The notes: a model not told the origin generated them from the letters alone. Counted from the first letter of the stretch, positions 44,379 to 52,666 are shown. The stretch: 64,000 bases of DNA from DATNPH01 sp036703315 (GCA_036703315.1 DATNPH010000148.1:1-64000); one strand, 5' to 3'. A program made the numbers and translations.

Positions 44379-44558
44379 ATGACCCAAGTGGTTGTCGGCG
44401 AAAATGAAGGGATAGAATCAGCACTACGTCGATTTAAGCGCCAAGTTTCCAAGGCTGGAATTTTCGCAGATATGAAGCGTCTGCGCCACTACGAAACTCC
44501 TATTGAAAAGAAAAAGCGCAAAGCAGTCGCTAGAAGACGTAAGCGACGAACTCGCTAA
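44379..44558 (+). CDS. rpsU: Ribosomal protein S21
   Basis: A 59-residue very basic protein matching S21: M-T-Q-V-V-V-G-E-N-E-G-I near the start and a C-terminal run of Lys and Arg. I start at ATG 44379, preceded by AGGAGGAG; a longer in-frame reading upstream is not coding. S21 is a small-subunit protein involved in initiation. It is a single gene convergent with hemH and ends before the hairpin at 44599-44621. Confidence 0.95.
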   Translation: MTQVVVGENEGIESALRRFKRQVSKAGIFADMKRLRHYETPIEKKKRKAVARRRKRRTR

Positions 44559-44598
44559 ATTTTCCATTAACAACGATTCACTCGGTTCTCTATTACTG

Positions 44599-44631
44599 TA
44601 GAGGCGTAACAGACGCCTCTATACACTTTTT
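44599..44631. terminator. Intrinsic terminator between rpsU and hemH
   Basis: Arms TAGAGGCGT (44599-44607) and ACGCCTCTA (44613-44621) form a perfect 9-base stem with loop AACAG, followed after five bases by TTTTT (44627-44631). It ends rpsU and may also serve the converging hemH transcript. Confidence 0.8.
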
Positions 44632-44642
44632 GGTAAAACGGG

Positions 44643-45806
44643 CTATAACAAACCAACAAAGTGCAGTGGTCCTTGACCACTAATTAACTCCAATACCAAA
44701 GCAAGAAAGCCAATCATGGCTAGACGACCGTTCCAAACTTCAGCGGTTGTCGTCATCCCCCATTCCCAGCGCTCTTGTGGATACATCTTCACCTTCTTTG
44801 CCGGATGTATAACCTCTGAAAACTTGCAGCTAGGAGCTTTGAGCGCTTCAACGACTAAAGTCCCTAGAGAGTCTATGAAGACAGGGTGGGTATTGAGCGC
44901 TGGTACACGCTGAAAGTTGTGAATACCTGCTTCTTCTGCCAGTTCCCGATACTCAATATCAATTTCTTGAAGAGTTTCGATATGTTCTGAGACAAAGCTA
45001 ATCGGTACGACGAGTAAATCTTCGATGCCTTGATCACCTAGTTCTTGAAGCGCATCCTCAGTGTAGGGTTTGAGCCACTCTACAGGACCAACTCGACTTT
45101 GATAAGCCAGGGTATAGGAATTTGGGCGGTTGAGGGTTTGCATAATTAGAGCTGTGCAATCCTCTATTTCTTGCTGGTAGGGATCACCCGCTTCTGTCAC
45201 ATAGCTCACAGGAACACCGTGAGCACTGAAGAATATGTGAACTGAATCAGAATTGGGAAACTGGTCAAGTTCCTGGGCAATCAACTGCGCCATTGCTTGC
45301 AGATAGCCAGGTTGTTGATACCAAGAGGGAATAACCGTATATTCAATCCGACATAATGTTGGGTCTTCTTGCCAAAGTTTTTCCAGAAGACGGAAGCTGG
45401 AACCACTGGTGCTGATTGAAAATTGGGGGTAGAGGGGAAGAATTACTAAATGTTCAATGGCGTCACGCTTGATCCGGGCGATCGCCTCTTCAGTGAAGGG
45501 ATGCCAGTAACGCATACCCACATAAACTCTTGCATTTTGCCCTTGTTGCTGCAACTGTTCCTGGAGAGCTTGAGCCTGCGCCTCTGTAATATGACGCAGT
45601 GGCGATCCTCCTCCAATTTGTCGATAGTTTTCTTGCGATTTTTTAGCGCGTAGTGTTGAAATCAACCAAGCTAGGGGACTTTGCAGCCAGGAAAAGGGTA
45701 AGCGAATAATTTCGGGATCAGAAAACAAGTTGAATAGAAAGGGACGAACATCATCTAACTCATCTGGTCCGCCCAAATTTAGTAATAAAACCCCAACACG
45801 ACCCAT
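44643..45806 (-). CDS. hemH: Ferrochelatase with C-terminal Hlip/CAB-like helix
   Basis: A 387-residue ferrochelatase inserting iron into protoporphyrin IX. The body (about 1-315) has R-V-G-V-L-L-L-N-L-G-G-P, F-S-A-H-G-V-P near 188-194 (the active-site His) and V-P-I-S-F-V-S-E-H. The C-terminal part (about 340-387) has E-W-G-M-T-T-T-A-E-V-W-N-G-R-L-A-M-I-G-F, a chlorophyll-a/b-binding-protein-like helix that is common in cyanobacterial ferrochelatases and plastid HemH. It links heme and chlorophyll metabolism in the membrane. Monocistronic. Confidence 0.96.
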   Translation of the reverse strand: MGRVGVLLLNLGGPDELDDVRPFLFNLFSDPEIIRLPFSWLQSPLAWLISTLRAKKSQENYRQIGGGSPLRHITEAQAQALQEQLQQQGQNARVYVGMRYWHPFTEEAIARIKRDAIEHLVILPLYPQFSISTSGSSFRLLEKLWQEDPTLCRIEYTVIPSWYQQPGYLQAMAQLIAQELDQFPNSDSVHIFFSAHGVPVSYVTEAGDPYQQEIEDCTALIMQTLNRPNSYTLAYQSRVGPVEWLKPYTEDALQELGDQGIEDLLVVPISFVSEHIETLQEIDIEYRELAEEAGIHNFQRVPALNTHPVFIDSLGTLVVEALKAPSCKFSEVIHPAKKVKMYPQERWEWGMTTTAEVWNGRLAMIGFLALVLELISGQGPLHFVGLL

Positions 45807-46160
45807 AGTTATTACAATTTCCCGAAACTTTCATATTTGTTACTGATTTTAACAATATATTCTTTTAATGGTTTGAATTCTCAGTAAGAATCACACATCT
45901 TTACTTAGGAGTGAGCAGTGGCAACAATTCTGAGAACTTGGAGTTATCAATATCAGTGGCTGTATGATTGAATCTCTCGACTTGCCGTCATGAGTGTGGG
46001 TGGGGAGTGAGATTTCGCAACCTACCTTTGCAAAGCTGAACACTTTTTTCAGAATCTAGAGAGTTAGAGCTGTGTTGCCTCAAAAGTCAAAGTTGTTTGA
46101 GCATAGGGTGTTCAACCGCTTGTTAAGCTGGTCACTTATTTGGGCTAGCCTGCACTAGGT
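45807..46160. other. Intergenic region, no feature seen
   Basis: The 354 bases between hemH and the exported coiled-coil protein gene show no open reading frame, repeat or terminator hairpin that I can support. It contains the divergent upstream sequence of hemH. The AT-rich left part, with scattered TATAAT-like sites, may include its promoter. Confidence 0.4.
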
Positions 46161-46529
46161 TCATCTTCGTTGCTTCTTCAATTGGGCCACTTGTGCCTCT
46201 AGTGCTTGTACGCGCTCCTTGAGTTCAATCACTAGCGTAGCAAGTCGGTTAAACATTGGGTCTGACGATGATACTTGTCGGTTTGCGCCTGGGGAAACCG
46301 GGGAAGCTGGTGGTCTAATTGGATTTGGAGGTGGAGAGGGTGATCGCCCCCTCAATTCAGCTAGCTGAGATTCAATGCGACTAAGTTGCGATCGCACTTG
46401 TAAGCTATCTGCTTCTAGTACAGAAACACGCGATTCCAAGGCGGATGACGATTGAGCTAGTGTACGACCAGAGAAGATAGCAGAGGCAACAATTAAAGCA
46501 AGGCAAGCTATCCCAATTTTTTTAAGCAT
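46161..46529 (-). CDS. Exported coiled-coil protein
   Basis: A 122-residue protein with a signal peptide (K-K near the start, hydrophobic helix, A-Q at about 25-26). The mature part has two heptad-repeat segments, L-E-S-R-V-S-V-L-E-A-D-S-L-Q-V near 31-55 and E-L-K-E-R-V-Q-A-L-E-A-Q-V-A-Q-L-K near 101-117, joined by a Pro/Ser linker (R-S-P-S-P-P-P-N-P). Family unknown; likely periplasmic. Both halves are coiled coils, so it may oligomerise. Monocistronic. Confidence 0.75.
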   Translation of the reverse strand: MLKKIGIACLALIVASAIFSGRTLAQSSSALESRVSVLEADSLQVRSQLSRIESQLAELRGRSPSPPPNPIRPPASPVSPGANRQVSSSDPMFNRLATLVIELKERVQALEAQVAQLKKQRR

Positions 46530-47055
46530 GTATACTTCTTCTACATCTCCCAGACTTGGCGAATCAATGAGGGGCCTGATAGCCTGTTATGGCTAAATTG
46601 ATGGGTAGCAACAAGGCTAATCTGAATAAAGACCTATCTGTTGTTGAGCTATCTACTCTAACGCCTCTACCCTCTGAACAAGAAGTATATTGTCAACGTG
46701 AGTTCAATGGAAGAAGCTGCTCAACGAAACAATGAGGTCTACAAGCTACGAATCCTGTGAGATATCAAGGCTTCTGGCGTTGCATCGAACTCAGCTTAAA
46801 TTGACAGGAATGGACATTGTTGTGTCCTTACAGCTTATAGCATTCACTCAATCAGATAAGGTAAGTGGGTGAAGGCGATCGCGTCTCTTGCCAGCTAACT
46901 TAGTCATACAAGTGTTCAGCTTTACTCAAGGCTCTCATTAAGATTTGCTCAACCTGGGACTAAGGTAAGCCGATTCATAAATTAAATGAAAGATATGGTA
47001 TCTTGATGCGAATGACTCTAGACTTTAAGTAATACGGTGAGGGAAAGCATCCTTT
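46530..47055. other. Intergenic region with one possible small ORF
   Basis: Between the coiled-coil and the small-membrane-protein genes there is no confirmed gene. A 48-codon reading frame lies at 46589-46735 on the plus strand (listed separately). The bases 46736-47040 hold nothing I can identify. Confidence 0.4.
46589..46735 (+). CDS. Possible small protein, unverified
   Basis: ATG 46589 opens a frame of 48 codons with an acidic/polar product (M-A-K-L-M-G-S-N-K-A-N-L, later E-Q-E-V-Y-C-Q-R-E-F). A GAGGGG lies about 13 bases upstream, which is farther than usual. I have no homologue in mind, so it could equally be a chance frame. Listed only so that it can be checked. Confidence 0.2.
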   Translation: MAKLMGSNKANLNKDLSVVELSTLTPLPSEQEVYCQREFNGRSCSTKQ

Positions 47056-47331
47056 ATGTCAGAATCAGATACCCGTCAAAACTATGAGCCTGTGACGGTG
47101 AATCCGGCAGAAGAGGCTGTTCAAAATAATCAAGTATCCTATCCGGTTCAACCCATGAAGCCGTCATTATTGGAAGAGGTTAGAAGAGGCTGGAAATGGG
47201 TTATTTTTATTTGGAAGCTGTTGCCTCGTTTAGGTGGGTTTACAAAGATAGTTCAGAGTTTGTTTCTACTCGTCTCTGTCTTAATCAGGCGACTGCTGAG
47301 GCAACTAGGAATTAACATCAATAAACAGTAA
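47056..47331 (+). CDS. Small membrane protein, hypothetical
   Basis: A 91-residue protein. The N-terminal 40 residues are hydrophilic; the C-terminal half has a hydrophobic amphipathic part (W-V-I-F-I-W-K-L-L-P-R-L) and a second (L-F-L-L-V-S-V-L-I-R-R-L-L). It may insert in the membrane as a hairpin. The family is unknown to me. ATG 47056 has GAGGG upstream at long spacing. The next gene, the dioxygenase-like one, follows after 86 bases on the same strand. Confidence 0.6.
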   Translation: MSESDTRQNYEPVTVNPAEEAVQNNQVSYPVQPMKPSLLEEVRRGWKWVIFIWKLLPRLGGFTKIVQSLFLLVSVLIRRLLRQLGININKQ

Positions 47332-47417
47332 TATTAAGGATAAAAATCAACTTATAAATCATTAATTATATTGTGATTTGACATTATTAATGTAGTTGGT
47401 GTGAAGGATATTAATTA

Positions 47418-47987
47418 ATGCCAGGTTTTTACAATGCTAATGATTTTAAAATTGCCTCAATCCTTGAGCAAAATTGGCAAGTTATTAAACATGAGCTAAC
47501 TCAATTAAAAGAAAAAGATTTTTTGCCTTGGCCTGAAGAATATTTATATGGCAAGGGATGGGATACCTTTGGGCTATATGCTTTCGGAGTCAAAATCTGG
47601 AAAAACTGTAAGTTATGTCCAGAAACAACTAAACTCATTGAGACAATTCCCAATCTAACTACAGCAGGCTTTTCTTCTCTAGCGCCTAGTACCCATATTG
47701 CTCCTCATACTGGATATCCAGATGGGTTGCTGCGATGTCATCTAGGTTTAAGCATTCCTCAAGGATGTGGTATCCGAGTCGGCACAGAGACTAGACATTG
47801 GGAAGAAGGCAAATGCTTGATATTTGATGACACGCTGGAGCATGAAGCATGGAATAAAGGAACTAGTACCAGAGTTGTCTTACTAATTGATTTCACAGCT
47901 CCGGAAGGACTTTTGACGTTACCTGAACGAAAACCAGGAAAAGGTCTTTCATCACTTTTGGGATTTTTCAAAGAGAAAAAAAGCTGA
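47418..47987 (+). CDS. Aspartyl/asparaginyl beta-hydroxylase-like dioxygenase
   Basis: A 189-residue Fe(II)/2-oxoglutarate oxygenase of the aspartyl beta-hydroxylase class. The metal and cofactor pattern is present: H-I-A-P-H-T-G near 92-98 with L-R-C-H-L-G-L, E-E-G-K-C-L-I-F-D-D near 134-143 and the distal H-E-A-W-N with R-V-V-L-L-I-D-F near 147-163. Substrate unknown; bacterial members modify proteins, lipids or natural products. Preceded by AAGGA. No pathway neighbours. Confidence 0.82.
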   Translation: MPGFYNANDFKIASILEQNWQVIKHELTQLKEKDFLPWPEEYLYGKGWDTFGLYAFGVKIWKNCKLCPETTKLIETIPNLTTAGFSSLAPSTHIAPHTGYPDGLLRCHLGLSIPQGCGIRVGTETRHWEEGKCLIFDDTLEHEAWNKGTSTRVVLLIDFTAPEGLLTLPERKPGKGLSSLLGFFKEKKS

Positions 47988-48039
47988 GGTAACTTTAGCT
48001 ATTAGCAAGAAATTTATGATAAACCCAGCTAATTACTAA

Positions 48040-48402
48040 CTACGTCAAGCTTATCAGCTGATCTCGTCGTTGTGCCCAGAGTTTGCGCAGGTAACTCAAC
48101 ACGATCGCGGAATATCTATCCTCAAATTTGAGCGATTCTTGCTTAATCCCAAGTCCGAGTTGCTTCAAATCCTCTAGAGTGGGGCTTGTTTGAATCATTC
48201 GCGCGATCGCTCTCATCCAGCGATTAAGGGTACGGTAACTGACGAATTGACCACCTTTATCGCGGCGATGGACAAATACAACATAAGCCCAACGTTCAAT
48301 CCGCACAATTACTGACAAGGGAATTTTCAAGATATGGGCGATGTAGCGGGAATTGAAGTGAAATCGCTGAGCGGGTTGAATCCGGCGAAATATGAGAGTC
48401 AC
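48040..48402 (-). CDS. Hypothetical protein, second gene of a coupled pair
   Basis: A 120-residue basic soluble protein (R-F-H-F-N-S-R-Y-I-A-H-I-L-K-I, R-R-D-K-G-G-Q-F-V-S-Y, Y-R-T-L-N-R-W-M-R-A). Helix-rich. GTG start at 48402 overlaps the upstream gene's TGA as GTGA, so translation is coupled. Family not recognised. It lies next to the restriction-modification locus, pointing to an associated or co-transferred unit. Net positive charge suggests a nucleic-acid-binding role (inference). Confidence 0.65.
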   Translation of the reverse strand: MTLIFRRIQPAQRFHFNSRYIAHILKIPLSVIVRIERWAYVVFVHRRDKGGQFVSYRTLNRWMRAIARMIQTSPTLEDLKQLGLGIKQESLKFEDRYSAIVLSYLRKLWAQRRDQLISLT

Positions 48403-48608
48403 GGTTTCACCCCCTGAGTGTCTTCGTCTGGAGTGTCGGGCGTAGCGTCAAACATGATAGTGTGGGGGGCAGTTGGGAGTAGCTGTCGGAGAATTCTTAA
48501 GTGGGCTTCTGCATCGCTGCGACGGCGAAAACGGGCAACGATAATCTGCTTCAAATGGGGGCGAGGGCGAATGATGCACCAAGGAAACAACTGGATTTTG
48601 TAGGTCAT
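48399..48608 (-). CDS. Hypothetical small protein, first gene of the pair
   Basis: A 69-residue protein (M-T-Y-K-I-Q-L-F-P-W-C-I-I-R-P-R-P, then A-R-F-R-R-R-S-D-A-E-A-H-L-R-I-L-R). I start it at ATG 48608, preceded by AGGAG at 7 bases; a longer in-frame reading upstream lacks support. Basic helix and acidic tail (D-T-P-D-E-D-T). It overlaps the next gene by 4 bases. Resembles small accessory proteins of unknown function; the family is not recognised. Confidence 0.6.
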   Translation of the reverse strand: MTYKIQLFPWCIIRPRPHLKQIIVARFRRRSDAEAHLRILRQLLPTAPHTIMFDATPDTPDEDTQGVKP

Positions 48609-48944
48609 GAGGCACTCCTGACAATGGCAAAGCTTGCCGATTGGGTAAATAGGCATAGGGAAACTGCGACAACGCACGAGGTGTACGCAGGTTTCGCAAT
48701 TAGTAAATATGGCAACCTCACAGGTAAGACGCTGACTGATCAAAGCCAACTTGCCTACAAGGTTGTGGTTTAATGACGGTTTATGTAAGACACTGAGATA
48801 GCAGCAGGCATCCAAAACGGTATCCGAGAAAGCGTCTAGCTAGTCTAGAGGTAGCTTTCTGGATTTTCTGCCTGTTTGTGTGTCCCTCTATATCATCACA
48901 TTAATCAATCATCCTGTCAAATCATCCTGATCAATGTAGTGGTT
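48609..48944. other. Divergent control region between the small gene pair and the XRE gene
   Basis: No gene. It contains a 10-base direct repeat AATCATCCTG at 48907-48916 and 48920-48929, period 13, just upstream of the XRE gene, a candidate operator. The rest (48609-48900) carries out-of-frame sequence with no recognised feature. Confidence 0.45.
48907..48929 (+). promoter_or_regulatory. Direct repeat upstream of the XRE controller
   Basis: AATCATCCTG occurs twice, 48907-48916 and 48920-48929, about 16-38 bases before the XRE start at 48945. Direct or inverted repeats in this position are common operators of controller (C) proteins of type II restriction-modification systems. This one does not match the best-known C-box consensus; the assignment is inference. 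Confidence 0.4.
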
Positions 48945-49190
48945 ATGGTTAAAAAAGACAAGTCCGGCTCAAAGGAGAATGATTCTCCATTGAAGAGACT
49001 TCGAGAAGAAGCTGGGTTGTCTCAACAGGAGCTTGGGAGCAGGATTGGCGTAGGATTGGCGACGATCAGTCGCTGGGAGAGGGGAGTGTCTTTGCCAATG
49101 TTAACGGTGCCTCAAATGAAGGCACTGTGTAGAGAGCTGGGCAAAAGTATTGAGGAGTTGCCTGACGAGTTTGGACCGCCGAAGCGTTAG
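48945..49190 (+). CDS. XRE-family regulator, candidate restriction-modification controller
   Basis: An 81-residue Cro/CI-type helix-turn-helix protein: L-K-R-L-R-E-E-A-G-L-S-Q-Q-E-L, then G-V-G-L-A-T-I-S-R-W-E-R-G near 42-54. Length fits controller (C) proteins that delay restriction enzyme expression. I start at ATG 48945 since the upstream 23 residues of the longer frame are not HTH-like. It lies 90 bases upstream of the predicted restriction gene, as C genes often do, but XRE proteins are common, so this role is not certain. Confidence 0.72.
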   Translation: MVKKDKSGSKENDSPLKRLREEAGLSQQELGSRIGVGLATISRWERGVSLPMLTVPQMKALCRELGKSIEELPDEFGPPKR

Positions 49191-49280
49191 CGAAGCATCC
49201 CATAAGGGTTATCACCTGAGGGGGAGTGATGAAGAGGGAGCGCTCAAGCAAGGGATGTTACTCAACTGTAAGCGTCACTC

Positions 49281-50021
49281 ATGAACCAACAAATACCTGA
49301 TTTCGAGCCGACTTTGGTAATGTCTCGGGCAGAAAGAATAGTGCAAGCTAATTCCAGTATGTCCTGGGATATAGCTGTGCAAACAGTATTATCTGTCTGT
49401 TGTAGATTTCCTGCACTATGCTCGACCTTTAGACAAGTTCACTTGTTCTCAGAAGCACACATTAGCAAGTGGTTAGAGAACTACTTCAACGGATACAACA
49501 ATCGACCATCAAAACGAATTAGCAAAAAGATTGGCACTATTCCTGATGAAATTATTGACACGATTATCTCAGTTCGACTTTCTTCTCTAGACACTCAACA
49601 AATTACTGCTATCAAGTCTGCTCATCGCCTTTCAATGGCAGCAGAAAATATTTTAGGACTCCTTCTAGAAGAATATCTTGCAGAGAAGTTGTTGCCCTAT
49701 GGGTGGTATTGCTGTTGGGGTGAAACTATGAAAAGTGTTGACTTCTGTACTCATAACGGTAACTTGTTGCAAGTTAAAAACCGTAGTAATTCTGAAAATA
49801 GTTCAAGTAATAAGGTACGCCAGGGAACTCCAATTATAAAGTGGCATAGAATTAATGCTAGCAATGGAGCTTACTATTGGGATGTATTGAATGAACGGGT
49901 AGGGTGTACAGAACTTTCTGAGCCTGACTTTTCTTCATTTGTTAGGAAAACCATCACTGATAATCCTTCTGCTGTTTATATAGAAGAGGATAATGTGTGG
50001 AACGAAGTCAGGGATAACTAA
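49281..50021 (+). CDS. SinI-family type II restriction endonuclease
   Basis: A 246-residue protein that I match to the R.SinI family (GGWCC). Recognised segments include S-K-W-L-E-N-Y-F-N near 54-62, S-A-H-R-L-S-M-A-A-E-N-I-L-G-L-L-L-E-E-Y near 115-135, and a P-D-(D/E)xK-like stretch: S-V-D-F-C-T then L-L-Q-V-K-N-R-S near 162-180. It cleaves unmethylated DNA in the cytoplasm. The start at 49281 lacks a good ribosome binding site. It is convergent with the methyltransferase, 20 bases apart. Specificity is predicted from family resemblance. Confidence 0.75.
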   Translation: MNQQIPDFEPTLVMSRAERIVQANSSMSWDIAVQTVLSVCCRFPALCSTFRQVHLFSEAHISKWLENYFNGYNNRPSKRISKKIGTIPDEIIDTIISVRLSSLDTQQITAIKSAHRLSMAAENILGLLLEEYLAEKLLPYGWYCCWGETMKSVDFCTHNGNLLQVKNRSNSENSSSNKVRQGTPIIKWHRINASNGAYYWDVLNERVGCTELSEPDFSSFVRKTITDNPSAVYIEEDNVWNEVRDN

Positions 50022-50041
50022 ACATTGTTGTGAAACCAAAA

Positions 50042-51244
50042 TCAAAAGCTAGAACAATAGCTCAATGTATTAAAGAGTGAAAGCTGATAAAACTCCTCTT
50101 TTGTCTGAGCTTTCTCCCCCTTGAGCAACTTGTGGATGTGTTCACCGATCGCTTTTCCGAGTAGCACGGGAACTGCATTACCGATCTGTCGATATTTGGA
50201 AGCAGTCGAGCCATAAAAAATCCAGTCGTCGGGAAACGTTTGAATTCTTGCGCATTCCCTAACACTTAGGGGGCGCAGATCTTCTGGATGACACATATCT
50301 GTAGCTTTCTGATGTGGGCTTGTCGTGACAGTAGGAGATGGCTTATCCCAAGACAACCGACGGTAGAAGCCTACTTTTCCTCCTCCAGAATTATAGGCAC
50401 CTCCCATGGCTTCTCGCTTTAAGTTATCGGGTAAGTATCTCCAATTCTGACCTGCTTTTAAAAGCCTCAAGTACCTTAAACGGCTTTCTGCGTAGGGGAT
50501 GTACTCTGGCTCCGGATCGACTAGACCTGTAAGCGCTTCTTGGAGAGTACACCACCTAGGAAGACCATCAACACCATTCTTACTATGAATTGGTAAAGGA
50601 ACAGTGACGGATTGACCATCTCTTGAAGCGATAAATATCACCCGTGTCCTGTTCTGAGGAACGCCATAGTCAGCTGCCTCTACAAGTCTAGGAGGAGCAA
50701 CTGTATACCCAAGACGTTCCATTTCTGCTAAGACTACCTGAAGGGCAGAACCTGGCAGCTCATCTGGTTCTAACGGAGAATAACCTGTCCCCCGTTTACA
50801 GTGGGGTCTATGCCGAATTGGTGCAGAAAGCAACCCTCTGACGTTCTCCATGATGAAGAAGCGTGGTTGAACTGCGTCAACTATACGTATGAAGTCCTTA
50901 AACAAGCTCCCGCGAGGGTCGCCCACTGACATACGCTTTCCTGCCGTACTAAAAGGTTGACAGGGTGGTCCGCCAGTCAAGAGGTCTACTTCACCCGGAC
51001 GTAGAGATCTGCCAATATCTAGAGTACGTCCTCCTTCTTCCAGAAGAGTGTGGGCGCTGAGCTTCTGTATATCCCTTGGTACAGCACTCTCAGAAAGGTG
51101 CGGTCGATTGAGAGCTATAGTCTTTGTAGCGTCATGGTCTATTTCTACTACACTCACTGTATGGAAGCCTGCCTTTTCCAAACCAAGGTCTAGACCAAAA
51201 GCCCCAGCAAATAAACCAATGGATATCGACTTACCATCGATCAC
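50042..51244 (-). CDS. C5-cytosine DNA methyltransferase, SinI type
   Basis: A 400-residue DNA (cytosine-5) methyltransferase. Motif I is G-L-F-A-G-A-F-G-L near 10-18, motif IV G-G-P-P-C-Q-P-F-S near 88-96 with the catalytic Cys, motif VI E-N-V near 132-134, motif VIII Q-N-R-T-R-V near 200-205 and motif X Q-I-G-N-A-V-P near 361-367; a target recognition region lies between VIII and IX. GTG 51244 with AGGAG upstream. It protects the host from the endonuclease at 49281; the pairing supports GGWCC, with the inner C methylated. GGWCC sites occur in the window and are not conspicuously avoided. Confidence 0.88.
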   Translation of the reverse strand: MIDGKSISIGLFAGAFGLDLGLEKAGFHTVSVVEIDHDATKTIALNRPHLSESAVPRDIQKLSAHTLLEEGGRTLDIGRSLRPGEVDLLTGGPPCQPFSTAGKRMSVGDPRGSLFKDFIRIVDAVQPRFFIMENVRGLLSAPIRHRPHCKRGTGYSPLEPDELPGSALQVVLAEMERLGYTVAPPRLVEAADYGVPQNRTRVIFIASRDGQSVTVPLPIHSKNGVDGLPRWCTLQEALTGLVDPEPEYIPYAESRLRYLRLLKAGQNWRYLPDNLKREAMGGAYNSGGGKVGFYRRLSWDKPSPTVTTSPHQKATDMCHPEDLRPLSVRECARIQTFPDDWIFYGSTASKYRQIGNAVPVLLGKAIGEHIHKLLKGEKAQTKEEFYQLSLFNTLSYCSSF

Positions 51245-51535
51245 GCTTGTCTCCTAACGGCTTGTTGTGACGCATTCATCTTCGTACCCCAACCTTCCCA
51301 GATGAGCGATTCTATCATACAAACTTCAGTGAGGTAGAAGTGTTAGTGTATGGCAGCAGGTTAGGAAAAAGCGATCGCCTCCAACTCCAGCGCAATCCTC
51401 ACCTTCGCGGATTTCCTGGCTGGCTGAGAGCCGTATCTTGGCAGCAGACACAAGAGTTGAAGACATGAACTTGACTACCAAATTAGTGGGAGTGGGAAAG
51501 TACACTCCCCACTCCCCACTTTAAGTTTCAGCTCC

Positions 51536-52234
51536 TCAGGCTAAATCAAACAGCAGAATTTCTGCATCTTTTGTCGCTTCAATCACGACCTCAGGTTCGC
51601 TGCTGATAGCTGCTCCATCACTGGTGTCAAGGGGCGAACCATTCAGAGTAATTGCACCACGAGCTACCTGCACCCAGGCATGACGATGCAGTTCTAGGGA
51701 ATGAGAAACGCGATCGCCTGCTTTCAAAACCGCAGCATATAAATCGACATCTTGATGCACTTTAACAGCCCCATTTCGTGCATCTCTAGCTGCAACTAAA
51801 TGTAGTTTACCTGGAGTCTTGGCTAGTGAGAAATGTTGTTGTTCATAGCTGGGTTGCAGTCCTTGGCTTTCGGGCAACAGCCAAATTTGCAGGAAGTGAA
51901 CTGGCGCAGTTTTCGAGTGATTAAACTCGCTATGCAAGATACCCGTACCTGCACTCATACGCTGTACCTCACCCGGTTTAATCACCGAGCCAGTGCCGAT
52001 GCTATCTTTATGTTCCACTGCTCCTTCCAGTACATAGGTAATGATTTCCATATCCTTATGTCCGTGGGTGCCGAAACCAGCACTAGGGCTGACACGATCT
52101 TCATTAATTACCCGCAGGGCACGAAATCCCATATGCTTAGGGTCGTAATAGTTGGCAAAGGAAAATGTGTGGTAACTATCCAACCAACCGTGGTTTGCAT
52201 GACCTCGATCTTCTGCCTTTCTAATCGTTAGCAT
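51536..52234 (-). CDS. Pirin family protein
   Basis: A 232-residue pirin (bicupin) protein of YhhW type. The N-terminal cupin holds the metal ligands: F-G-T-H-G-H-K-D-M-E-I near 54-64 and S-A-G-T-G-I-L-H-S-E-F near 93-103. Pirins in bacteria are redox-sensitive cytoplasmic proteins, and some have quercetinase activity. AGGAGG precedes the ATG at 52234. It is followed, on the same strand upstream, by the CDGSH gene. Paired with the HxlR regulator nearby, it suggests an electrophile or oxidative stress response (inference). Confidence 0.92.
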   Translation of the reverse strand: MLTIRKAEDRGHANHGWLDSYHTFSFANYYDPKHMGFRALRVINEDRVSPSAGFGTHGHKDMEIITYVLEGAVEHKDSIGTGSVIKPGEVQRMSAGTGILHSEFNHSKTAPVHFLQIWLLPESQGLQPSYEQQHFSLAKTPGKLHLVAARDARNGAVKVHQDVDLYAAVLKAGDRVSHSLELHRHAWVQVARGAITLNGSPLDTSDGAAISSEPEVVIEATKDAEILLFDLA

Positions 52235-52318
52235 TTCCGCCTCCTATTGGATGAAGTTATATTTATCGAAAGTCGCCTTCAGATGACGCTTTAGAGTACA
52301 GGACTAGCAATATACGGC

Positions 52319-52555
52319 TTAAAGTTTGCTATGGCTGCCGTCACAATACGGAGGATTACTCGTATAGTTGCAATTGCAAAGTGCTAGCTTTTTTGCCTCA
52401 GCAACCTCAACCGCTAGTGGAGTGAATTCAGTTCCTGTATGCGCGCCATTACAGAAAGGTTGAGTTTGAGATTGACCGCAACTACACCAATAATAAGTAC
52501 CTGATTCTAGCTCAACAACAGCATGTTTTTTATCAGCAATAACAGGTTCACTCAT
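52319..52555 (-). CDS. CDGSH iron-sulfur protein
   Basis: A 78-residue protein with two CDGSH-type 2Fe-2S sites. Site 1 is C-S-C-G-Q-S-Q-T-Q-P-F-C-N-G-A-H, with the usual Asp replaced by Asn; site 2 is C-N-C-N-Y-T-S-N-P-P-Y-C-D-G-S-H. Each has three Cys and one His for cluster binding. I start at ATG 52555 (AAGGAG upstream). The protein is small and soluble. It is divergent from the HxlR gene over a shared 134-base control region and in the same direction as pirin. Confidence 0.93.
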   Translation of the reverse strand: MSEPVIADKKHAVVELESGTYYWCSCGQSQTQPFCNGAHTGTEFTPLAVEVAEAKKLALCNCNYTSNPPYCDGSHSKL

Positions 52556-52656
52556 AAGATTCTCCTTCAAGAATCGAAATAGGTTCTAGACCTTTGTTGG
52601 TTTATTTTTTGCATATTTATACTTTAACTTTAGTAAGGTTATTATGGGAAGTATGC

Positions 52657-52666
52657 ACTTTAAAGT
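52657..52666. promoter_or_regulatory. Palindrome between CDGSH and HxlR genes
   Basis: A perfect 10-base palindrome ACTTTAAAGT (52657-52666), with a related sequence TACTTTAACTTTAGTA about 30 bases to its left, in the divergent control region. It is a candidate binding site for the HxlR protein, in line with the palindromic A/T-rich operators of the family. No experiment supports it. Confidence 0.4.
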
